Of a stretch of 11,901 nucleotides of DNA, positions 1 through 6,593 are shown one piece after another. Where the stretch lies: NCBI GenBank assembly GCA_945874095.1, contig CAMCFM010000083.1, forward strand, positions 1-11,901. Reading direction: 5' to 3'. The DNA comes from Candidatus Kuenenia stuttgartensis. GTDB lineage: Bacteria > Planctomycetota > Planctomycetia > Isosphaerales > Isosphaeraceae. The notes beneath the pieces are model-generated. The model searched no databases, had not been told where the DNA came from, and saw nothing but the letters and a program-made list of their open reading frames with translations. The position numbers were made by a program, and so were the translations under genes. The stretch's first letter is position 1. Each line of letters begins with the position of its first letter.

Positions 1-306
1 CTTGTCGGAAGAATATCGCCTCGTCCCTGGCTCGCCATTCATGGTCAGGCTGACAATTATATCACGACCGATGTTGCGGACCGACTGTTCCAGATCGCCA
101 GTCAGCCCAAGACAATGTGGGTTGTTCCAAAGGCGAAACATAATCGGTCGCAACAGATCGAACCTGAAGAGTACAAGCGGCGGATCACAGAATTTCTGTC
201 CAATCATGCTCCGTCAAAGCAGGCTCTGGTCGCTCAAGAAACATTTCAGCGGCTGGCACACCAGGAAAATACGAACGGCCTTTTAATCCAGGCCGCAAAT
301 TCCTGA
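1..306 (+). CDS. alpha/beta hydrolase, C-terminal part (5' truncated by window)
   Basis: Reading frame 1 is open from the window edge to the TGA at 304-306, about 101 residues. The visible part contains P-W-L-A-I-H-G-Q-A-D, the strand and turn that carry the acid residue of the catalytic triad in dienelactone hydrolase and prolyl-oligopeptidase type alpha/beta hydrolases. About 40 residues later comes V-V-P-K-A-K-H-N, where the His fits the catalytic base. The segment R-R-I-T-E-F-L fits the final helix of the fold. The nucleophile elbow (GxSxG) and any signal peptide lie outside the window, so substrate and location cannot be told. The last 30 or so residues after the fold are polar and look like a tail. 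Family assignment is fairly firm; a precise function is not. Confidence 0.75.
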   Translation, partial: LVGRISPRPWLAIHGQADNYITTDVADRLFQIASQPKTMWVVPKAKHNRSQQIEPEEYKRRITEFLSNHAPSKQALVAQETFQRLAHQENTNGLLIQAANS

Positions 307-412
307 CCCACTTGAATGACTTAACGCAGTTGATTTATCTCTAACTGGTTTTTGATTCATGACATGAGTCAGATCATGGTTATCTAAAGCAACAACAAGC
401 GTCTATTTCAGG
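307..412. other. intergenic stretch after the hydrolase
   Basis: No gene is seen here. It holds a T-run (TTTTT, about 349-353) and a weak interrupted dyad (TGAT..TGAC / GTCA..ATCA, roughly 353-377). No convincing stem followed by a U-tract marks the end of the hydrolase transcript. Confidence 0.4.
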
Positions 413-441
413 CTTGATGGATTGCTGAATTGTCCATCAAG
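413..441 (+). promoter_or_regulatory. candidate operator dyad upstream of purF
   Basis: A perfect inverted repeat, CTTGATGGA (413-421) and TCCATCAAG (433-441), is separated by 11 nt. The half-site centres are 20 bp apart, two turns of B-DNA, so both would face the same side of the helix as expected for a dimeric HTH repressor. It covers the -35 position of the TATAAT promoter just downstream, so bound protein would block polymerase. As RNA it could form a 9-bp stem, but there is no U-tract, so a terminator for the upstream gene is less likely. The regulator is unknown. Confidence 0.45.
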
Positions 442-451
442 GCTCTATAAT
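422..451 (+). promoter_or_regulatory. candidate sigma70-type promoter for purF
   Basis: A perfect -10 hexamer TATAAT lies at 446-451. The best -35 is TTGCTG at 422-427 with 18-nt spacing; it keeps only the TTG of the consensus, so the promoter would lean on its -10 box. Predicted transcription starts near 458, giving a leader of about 160 nt to the preferred start at 619. The -35 lies in the centre of the 413-441 dyad. Confidence 0.5.
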
Positions 452-467
452 TCGGTCACTCGCCTTT

Positions 468-496
468 CGTGAAAATCGTATGAAGCGATCTTCACG
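468..496 (+). other. leader hairpin of the purF transcript
   Basis: CGTGAAAATCG (468-478) pairs with CGATCTTCACG (486-496), ten of eleven pairs, with a 7-nt loop. It would lie just after the predicted transcription start. It may stabilise the mRNA, or act as a second protein site because the DNA is also a dyad. It does not resemble a purine riboswitch. Confidence 0.35.
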
Positions 497-618
497 ATCT
501 GGCCGATGGAATATCGGTATCGCCCGTGTCGGAGACCCGAGCGAAGCCATGTTGCCCGGAAATGGTCCGGTCTCTCTTACTGGATCCAGTTCACCTGGCA
601 TGGAGTCATCCGACGATC

Positions 619-2247
<1,629 letters not shown>

Positions 2248-2271
2248 TTTTACGATTATAGTCGTAAGTTG

Positions 2272-2301
2272 ATGTAGAATCAGTGATTTCTGATTCTACA
2301 T
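2272..2301 (+). terminator. hairpin after purF, probable transcription end
   Basis: ATGTAGAATCAG (2272-2283) and CTGATTCTACAT (2290-2301) form a perfect 12-bp stem with a 6-nt loop, 25 nt after the purF stop. A smaller stem, TTACGA/TCGTAA (2250-2267), precedes it. There is no immediate U-tract; the nearest T-run is at about 2310-2313. It may therefore be a weak intrinsic terminator or a 3'-end stabiliser. Confidence 0.5.
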
Positions 2302-2408
2302 GGACCGGGTTTTAAACCTTGAACCGCGATCATCTCTCATCTTGTTCATACTGTGGGAAAGTTCCCCAGGCCAGGTGGGATTTTGCCACTCCAGCCAGTG
2401 TGAATGTA
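2302..2408. other. unassigned spacer between purF and the repeat island
   Basis: I see no gene, promoter or clear repeat in these 107 bp. They separate the purF hairpin from the outer inverted repeat of the island. Confidence 0.4.
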
Positions 2409-2443
2409 CTAAGGATCAGGCCGAAAATAACTTCCGGTTTTTA
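2409..2443 (+). repeat. left outer inverted repeat of the island
   Basis: The 35 nt from CTAAGGATCAGG to CCGGTTTTTA match the reverse complement of 3058-3092 at 32 positions. The inner end carries the conserved AACTTCCGGTTTTTA block. No obvious target-site duplication is seen outside the two copies. Confidence 0.85.
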
Positions 2444-2477
2444 GGTTAATCTTCGCCAAGCAGAACTTGGCTGTTAT

Positions 2478-2510
2478 CTAGCCGGTCTTGGCGCTAGCCC
2501 CGGTTTAATT
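2478..2510 (+). repeat. GGCGCTAGCC-family hairpin repeat, copy A
   Basis: Begins CTAGCCGG, then TCTT, then GGCGCTAGCCCCGG and TTTAATT. It shares this full arrangement with the copies at 2524 and 3021. A GGC/GCC stem with a GCTA loop is flanked by CCGG/CCGG. Confidence 0.8.
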
Positions 2511-2523
2511 GGGTTGGGTTTAC

Positions 2524-2556
2524 CTAGCCGGTCTTGGCGCTAGCCTCCGGTTAATT
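2524..2556 (+). repeat. GGCGCTAGCC-family hairpin repeat, copy B
   Basis: Nearly identical to copy A, in the same orientation, and starting 46 nt after it. It differs by CTCCGG for CCCCGG and one T fewer before AATT. Its AT-rich end abuts the inverted copy C, so B and C form a tail-to-tail pair. Confidence 0.8.
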
Positions 2557-2584
2557 ATCTTCTGCGAACCGGGGGCTAGCGCCC
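2551..2584 (-). repeat. GGCTAGCGCC-family repeat, copy C (inverted)
   Basis: The block TCTTCTGCGAACC followed by GGGGGCTAGCGCCC recurs at 2948-2975. It is the reverse complement of the right half of copies A, B and F. It lacks the trailing GGCGGCTAG found in copies D and E. Confidence 0.75.
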
Positions 2585-2645
2585 TCGTTATTACGAATAA
2601 GTCATAAAACCCGAATGTATCGAAAGATCAATGGATTTGGTTTGA

Positions 2646-2689
2646 GGGCTGAAGGCCCGTCCCATACCAGCCTTGGGCAACGCCCAAGG
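2646..2689 (+). repeat. 44-nt double-hairpin unit 1
   Basis: Hairpin 1 is GGGCT-GAA-GGCCC (2646-2658, one G-T pair). The linker contains CATACCAG. Hairpin 2 is CCTTGGGC-AAC-GCCCAAGG (2671-2689), a perfect 8-bp stem. The unit recurs in inverted orientation at 2791-2834 with the same length, linker and loop position but different stem bases. Confidence 0.85.
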
Positions 2690-2716
2690 ACGGCTACAAA
2701 ATAAAGCTTTATCATT

Positions 2717-2765
2717 CCTCCCTTCTCCGCTCGCGGACCGTTGGTCCGCGAGCGGAGACAGGAGG
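2717..2765. repeat. central long palindrome of the island
   Basis: A perfect 16-bp stem, 2724-2739 with 2743-2758, closes on a GTT loop (AAC on the other strand). After a 2x2 internal loop, five outer pairs follow (CCTCC 2717-2721 with GGAGG 2761-2765). The C-AAC-G loop closure is the same as in the flanking units. It could form a cruciform in DNA or a very stable RNA hairpin. Confidence 0.85.
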
Positions 2766-2790
2766 GATTCTTCTTTGTTCGTCCGCACGT

Positions 2791-2834
2791 CCTAGGCCGT
2801 TGGCCTAGGCTGGTATGAACCGCACCGTTGGTGC
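2791..2834 (-). repeat. 44-nt double-hairpin unit 2 (inverted)
   Basis: Read on the minus strand: GCACC-AAC-GGTGC, a linker containing CATACCAG, then CCTAGGCC-AAC-GGCCTAGG. Compared with unit 1, five base pairs differ and every one still pairs: three in the first stem (G-C to C-G, G-C to A-T, T-G to C-G) and two in the second (T-A to A-T, G-C to C-G). Confidence 0.85.
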
Positions 2835-2905
2835 TTAAAGCCTCTATGATCAAGATTTTATAATTTAATCCCAGAAATTTACCCAAAAGATGTGATATAC
2901 AGCGA

Positions 2906-2926
2906 GGGCTAGCGCCCGGCGGCTAG
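2906..2926 (-). repeat. GGCTAGCGCC-family repeat, copy D
   Basis: GGGCTAGCGCCC followed by GGCGGCTAG, then ACTC. It matches copy E over this core but lacks E's leading AACCGG block, so it is a shortened copy. Confidence 0.75.
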
Positions 2927-2941
2927 ACTCATACATCCCGG

Positions 2942-2984
2942 TTATTAATCTTCTGCGAACCGGGGGCTAGCGCCCGGCGGCTAG
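2942..2984 (-). repeat. GGCTAGCGCC-family repeat, copy E (longest)
   Basis: The TTCTGCGAACCGG block shared with copy C is joined to the GGCTAGCGCCCGGCGGCTAG core shared with copy D. It is the most complete minus-orientation copy and shows that C and D are two halves of the same unit. Confidence 0.8.
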
Positions 2985-2997
2985 ATTCAAACCAAGA

Positions 2998-3014
2998 AAC
3001 CGATGGCTATCGCC
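2998..3014 (-). repeat. GGCTAGCGCC-family repeat, degenerate copy G
   Basis: AACCGATGGCTATCGCC matches the 17-nt core of copy C at 14 positions. It is probably a decayed copy next to the intact copy F. Confidence 0.5.
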
Positions 3015-3020
3015 TCTTAT

Positions 3021-3054
3021 CTAGCCGGTCTTGGCGCTAGCCCCGGTTAATTGG
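3021..3054 (+). repeat. GGCGCTAGCC-family hairpin repeat, copy F
   Basis: Same arrangement and orientation as copy A, followed by TTAATTGG. It lies just inside the right outer inverted repeat, as copy A lies just inside the left one, although the two are in the same orientation. Confidence 0.8.
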
Positions 3055-3057
3055 TTT

Positions 3058-3092
3058 TAAAAACCGGAAGTTATTCTCGGCCTGTTCCTTAA
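3058..3092 (-). repeat. right outer inverted repeat of the island
   Basis: Reverse-complement partner of 2409-2443, 32 of 35 positions identical. It ends 114 nt before the preferred start of the downstream propeller gene. Confidence 0.85.
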
Positions 3093-3206
3093 TCAGATAA
3101 ATCAACGAAAACTCACTTTCATTGAAAACCATTTGGTGTCATAATAAAAAAAGAGTCCCACTTCCACACTTTGCCCATTGCCTTGGGCGACAACATACTA
3201 AAAAAC
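3093..3206 (+). promoter_or_regulatory. upstream region of the propeller gene, promoter likely but not resolved
   Basis: This AT-rich stretch must hold the promoter of the next gene unless transcription enters from the island. CATAAT (3140-3145) is a fair -10 box, but the nearest TTGAAA (3122-3127) is only 12 nt upstream, too close for a normal -35. No Shine-Dalgarno sequence is evident. Confidence 0.25.
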
Positions 3207-4322
3207 ATGGAAAAACAGACGATCATGATGAATCAGCCCAATACGCTCACTACGCGTCGCAGTTTTCTGACTCAAACCGCTGCCGCTTCCGCCGCGATTG
3301 CTGCCAGCCCGTTTGCCGTGCATGCACAGGATAAATCAGGTACAAAGCCTGCGATTGTCGGCAGCGGTGAATACACTTACGAATGCCATCATGGTTGGGG
3401 CGAAACGCCGGCCCATATCAAGTGGTATGAAACGCATGGATGTGCCGTAGATAAAGAGGGCCTCGTCTATATCACGCACCGGGCCGGCAGTGATAAGGCT
3501 GCCAAACCTGCGGATGGTCAGGATACGATCGTTGTATTTGATCAAAAAGGCAAGTTTGTACGATCGTTTGGCAAAGAGTTCCACGGGGGCGGCCACGGGA
3601 TCGATATTCGCGAAGAAAACGGCAAAGAATATCTTTATCTGGCCTATATGTTCCCGATTAATATGATTCAGAAGACCGACCTCAAGGGCGAAGAGGTCTG
3701 GCGCAAGGATAAACCACCTGAACCGCATGTTTATGACAAGCCAAATGCCCGCTATTCTCCTACGAATATTGCATTCCATCCAGACGGCGGTTTTTATGTG
3801 GCCGATGGATATGGATCGAATTATATTCATCATTACACTCAGGATGGAAAATGGATGCAAACCTTTGGAGGAACAGGTTCTGAGGCTGGTCAATATAAAA
3901 CGCCTCACGGAATCTGGATTGATAATCGGCCAGGTCGCGAGCCGATGGTCGTGATTGCCGACCGTGCCAATAACCGGTTGCAATATACGAAACTTGACGG
4001 CACTCCGGTGAGTATGGACACCAAAAATGTCAGCTTTCCAGCCCACATGGAAACTCGTGGAGATATTCTGATGGTGGCTGATCTTCATGCCCGGATTACG
4101 TTGTTTGACAAGCAGAACAACGTGATTTCCCAGCTTGGATACAGCCCTGAATGGACCAAAGAGGTGCTGGACGGCATGAAGGTTCGTCGCGAACCGAATC
4201 GCTGGAAGGCCGGTCGATTTGTTCACCCACACGACGCCTGTTTTGATAACCAGGGGAATATTGTGGTCGCCGAATGGGTCGTTCCAGGCCGGGTGGATTA
4301 CCTCCGCAAAGTCGGCGCTTAA
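3207..4322 (+). CDS. Tat-exported NHL-type six-bladed beta-propeller protein (peptidylglycine lyase-like)
   Basis: 371 residues from the ATG at 3207. ATGs at 3225 and 3228 are equally possible, since none has a clear ribosome site; a TTG at 3171 is less likely. The N-terminus is a twin-arginine signal, T-T-R-R-S-F-L (arginines 17-18) plus an Ala-rich hydrophobic stretch ending A-V-H-A-Q-D, so the folded protein is exported. The mature part has about six strand repeats with NHL-like signatures: CAVDKEGLVYITH, FHPDGGFYVADGYG, PHGIWID, VVIADRANNRLQ, ILMVADLHARITLF and PHDACFDNQGNIVVAEW. Histidines recur near blade starts (T-H-G, G-H-G, P-H-G, P-A-H, H-P-H-D), as in the metal-binding propeller of peptidylglycine alpha-hydroxyglycine lyases. 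Metal binding is inferred and the substrate is unknown. It stands alone on this strand between the repeat island and a convergent gene. Confidence 0.8.
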   Translation: MEKQTIMMNQPNTLTTRRSFLTQTAAASAAIAASPFAVHAQDKSGTKPAIVGSGEYTYECHHGWGETPAHIKWYETHGCAVDKEGLVYITHRAGSDKAAKPADGQDTIVVFDQKGKFVRSFGKEFHGGGHGIDIREENGKEYLYLAYMFPINMIQKTDLKGEEVWRKDKPPEPHVYDKPNARYSPTNIAFHPDGGFYVADGYGSNYIHHYTQDGKWMQTFGGTGSEAGQYKTPHGIWIDNRPGREPMVVIADRANNRLQYTKLDGTPVSMDTKNVSFPAHMETRGDILMVADLHARITLFDKQNNVISQLGYSPEWTKEVLDGMKVRREPNRWKAGRFVHPHDACFDNQGNIVVAEWVVPGRVDYLRKVGA

Positions 4323-4340
4323 GTCTCTAAATTGAATAAG

Positions 4341-4383
4341 AATTCCGGTGCATGTCCTGAAATATTCAGGCTGCATCGGAATT
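4341..4383. terminator. bidirectional terminator hairpin between convergent genes
   Basis: AATTCCGGTGCA (4341-4352) pairs with TGCATCGGAATT (4372-4383), twelve pairs including one G-T. Inside, CCTGAA (4356-4361) pairs with TTCAGG (4365-4370) around an ATA loop. The outer A/T-rich base would give a short U-tract on either strand. It lies 18 nt after the propeller stop and reaches the stop codon of the minus-strand kinase-like gene, so it can serve both transcripts. Confidence 0.7.
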
Positions 4384-6542
4384 TAATCCAGGCTCATCAC
4401 TTTCACATCCGCTTCTGCCTGAAGATATTCCAAAGTCAGTTGCGTTAATACACCCATGACTTTCGGTTTCTTGGATTCCACTAATGGCATAAAACCTCCC
4501 AGATCTTCGCCGATCATTTGCAGGCGATGGGCCATGGTTTGAATTTCCTGCTCATATTTCGACTTGATTTTAAGGCCCAGTTCCATGGGCAGTGCAACTG
4601 ACGCGTCAGGCTTGTACTGAGTTTGAATATCGGCAGCCCAGTACCAAAGGTTATTCATGAGTCGCTGGCCAAAGCCTGGAATGGCATAGGACTGGCTCTG
4701 GAAGAGTCGAACCACATCGGCGGCGGTTTCAATACCGAAACTGGCGAGCATGGCCACGCGTGATCGTCCAATCTGGGCGATATTGGCGTCGCGTATCAAA
4801 TGCCCTTCCATCCACTGTTCCACAGCCTGAATTTGACGGGCACGGGTATGATCATTTAATTCTTTCTCGTAAGATTGCAGTTTCTGAGTGATTAAGTTCT
4901 GTAATTTCTTGGCTTCGAGTCGAAGCTCCGAATCGGAATTACGAATATGATCAAGCCAGTTGGTCCACTGCAATTCGCGATCGACGAGCCTCGCCAGGAG
5001 ATTGTCACGCAATTGCAACCGGCTTTCATGTTCCGTGAGCCAAAGCTGATTGAGAGCCTGCCAATCTGATTGTAGGTCATGATTTTTCGCCCTGATCTGA
5101 TCGCATTCCACAAGCCAGGATGTGTGTGATTGATGCAATAAAAACGCCTGAAGACCTTTGCATAATGCGAACAGGCCAAAGCTGATCGACATCAGAATCA
5201 CACTTAAAACAGGCTTGAACATCAACGATCCCATGGCTATCAACACAATGGGAACGAGAAATGCCTGAATCAGGACAACCATTGGATGATCGATACCACC
5301 GGCTGGCTCCAATGGCTCTGCATCTAGATTTAATGGTAAAGGACGATCCATACCATCTGGAGGAAGGTTGACAGGCCTGAATTGTTTTTTAGGTAATATG
5401 GGACGCTTGTATTTGAATTGAAATGGAGCAACGGATGTAATCGATTCACAAAGGTCTTCGAGCGGAACTTCAATTTTTAATAAATCCAAAGTCGCCGTTT
5501 GAGACATGTTCTGAGCGATAGGCTCGGGGAAATAATCGACCCTTATGGATGATTTCAATAAGCACCAAGGGCACTGACCAGCCTGCGCATAGAACATATG
5601 ACGCGGTGATTCAGTACAAGTGGCCATGGAATTGGCAAATGAAAGCAGGAGGTTTGACCATTCCAGAGCAGATGGTCGCGAGGGCGATAAAAATGCGGAT
5701 TCAAAGGCATGGGAAATATCCGTGGGAAGCACTGCGGGTGTGATGACAAAAGGTGGAGGCGAGAAGCCTCTCTGGGCAGCGGATCGTCCGTAAAAATAAG
5801 CGCCTTCAATAATGGCGTTACCGATCGGGAAATCTGTGGCCCGGTTGTGCCGGCCTGAGAACGGGTGGCGGCCCATGAACATGAGTTGAAATATCAGGAT
5901 GGCGAGTGCGAAATTATCGTCGTTGGGAGATCTGACCAGGTCTCTCAAATTGGCTGATTGCAATTCCGGTGGTAGATATTCTTCCTTGCCGACATCGGTG
6001 CTCCAGTAATTGCCGTCGGATCGGCGGAACTGGAACGAGTCGCAGTCGATCAAACGCACGGTAGCCCTTGAGGAAACAAGAACGTTGTTTTGATTTAAAT
6101 CGCCGATCACTGCGCCCGCCTGATGCACGGCATGGACCACCCGGGCAAGGTTGGAAGCAGTCAGGGCCAGCATTCTCCAGTTGGCGCCGGGGAAATGCGA
6201 TTTGCGCTCGACGGGTGAGAAAAGCTGGTGCAATTCACGGTGATCGACCACGGCTGGCATCATAAAACCAATCGGTGGGTTTATCCGCTGTGTATCGCTA
6301 TAAATCAGGCCCAGTGGCCAGGCAGAGGCTTCAATCAGGGCAGCACTTTCGGTGGCGATCATGGCCCTGAGTTTGGCAATCCGGCTTTCGTCAGGCTCTG
6401 TGGAATAAATCTTGACGAGATATTCCTCAGAACCGGAAATACTATGGATGGTGCCTTCACCTCCACGCGCCAGAGGATTGGCCTGAATTTGCAGGCTTTG
6501 GCCGGTTTCAAAAAAGAGTTGGCGGATGGATGGAACGCTCAT
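4383..6542 (-). CDS. membrane-anchored protein kinase-like protein with helix-hairpin-helix C-terminus (YegI-like)
   Basis: 719 residues. The N-terminal kinase-like domain shows a glycine-rich loop L-A-R-G-G-E-G-T (24-31), a VKIY lysine (K44), a catalytic loop I-G-D-L-N-Q-N-N (D148, N153), D-C-D-S-F-Q in place of DFG (D166 or D168), and Y-L-P-P-E-L like the APE motif (about 189-194). The usual HRD His/Arg is replaced by I-G-D, but the D, N and D spacing is normal, so activity is plausible. Next comes C309-x5-H315-x8-CPWC (324-327), a likely zinc ribbon, two membrane segments (about 421-442 and 445-469), a long charged coiled coil (about 476-580), and a helix-hairpin-helix region (about 588-636, I-G-R-S-R...F-G-I-E-T-A-A-D...I-P-G-F-G). 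This order resembles E. coli YegI, a kinase working with the PP2C phosphatase YegK and linked to the vWA protein YegL. It follows asnB by 51 nt, probably in one operon. Confidence 0.8.
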   Translation of the reverse strand: MSVPSIRQLFFETGQSLQIQANPLARGGEGTIHSISGSEEYLVKIYSTEPDESRIAKLRAMIATESAALIEASAWPLGLIYSDTQRINPPIGFMMPAVVDHRELHQLFSPVERKSHFPGANWRMLALTASNLARVVHAVHQAGAVIGDLNQNNVLVSSRATVRLIDCDSFQFRRSDGNYWSTDVGKEEYLPPELQSANLRDLVRSPNDDNFALAILIFQLMFMGRHPFSGRHNRATDFPIGNAIIEGAYFYGRSAAQRGFSPPPFVITPAVLPTDISHAFESAFLSPSRPSALEWSNLLLSFANSMATCTESPRHMFYAQAGQCPWCLLKSSIRVDYFPEPIAQNMSQTATLDLLKIEVPLEDLCESITSVAPFQFKYKRPILPKKQFRPVNLPPDGMDRPLPLNLDAEPLEPAGGIDHPMVVLIQAFLVPIVLIAMGSLMFKPVLSVILMSISFGLFALCKGLQAFLLHQSHTSWLVECDQIRAKNHDLQSDWQALNQLWLTEHESRLQLRDNLLARLVDRELQWTNWLDHIRNSDSELRLEAKKLQNLITQKLQSYEKELNDHTRARQIQAVEQWMEGHLIRDANIAQIGRSRVAMLASFGIETAADVVRLFQSQSYAIPGFGQRLMNNLWYWAADIQTQYKPDASVALPMELGLKIKSKYEQEIQTMAHRLQMIGEDLGGFMPLVESKKPKVMGVLTQLTLEYLQAEADVKVMSLD

Positions 6543-6593
6543 GCATTTTCAATCATTGTGACCGGCCAGAATATGATTCGACTGTGCAGAAAT

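Larger units (their letters stand above)
2409..3092. repeat. composite palindromic repeat island bounded by inverted repeats
   Basis: This stretch of about 680 bp has no credible gene. Its edges are near-identical 35-nt inverted repeats. Moving inward, it holds copies of a GGCTAGCGCC-type hairpin family in both orientations, and at the centre two 44-nt double-hairpin units around a large palindrome. A small stem, GCCAAG/CTTGGC with a 5-nt loop (2455-2471), sits just inside the left edge. The pattern recalls REP/BIME elements moved by RAYT (REP-associated tyrosine) transposases, but no transposase is present. Short ORFs here, including a minus-strand frame reading S-L-G-Q-R-P-R, are by-products of repeats. 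Similar dispersed repeats in planctomycetes and verrucomicrobia have been annotated as small proteins (recalled from general knowledge, not checked). Confidence 0.8.

Noticed and set aside
2..286. 94-residue plus-strand ORF at the left edge in another frame
   Set aside because: The frame ending at 306 shows hydrolase motifs (I-H-G-Q-A-D, K-H-N); this one has no recognisable family feature.
526..618. N-terminal extension of purF from a GTG start
   Set aside because: The 31 extra residues have no family resemblance and would put the catalytic Cys at residue 39; the ATG at 619 leaves a normal short propeptide.
458..618. Purine riboswitch in the purF leader
   Set aside because: No three-way-junction architecture with the conserved purine-riboswitch core is visible; only a simple hairpin is supported.
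2591..2886. Small minus-strand proteins of 65 and 94 residues in the repeat island
   Set aside because: They translate the hairpin repeats themselves, so their peptide similarity to other small proteins would reflect shared repeats.
2478..3054. CRISPR array or integron attC cluster
   Set aside because: Repeats are in both orientations, irregularly spaced and without similar-length spacers; no cas or integrase gene is present.
3336..4376. 346-codon minus-strand ORF opposite the propeller gene
   Set aside because: The plus strand has clear NHL-type repeats and a Tat signal; the antisense product shows no domain and would run through the shared terminator.
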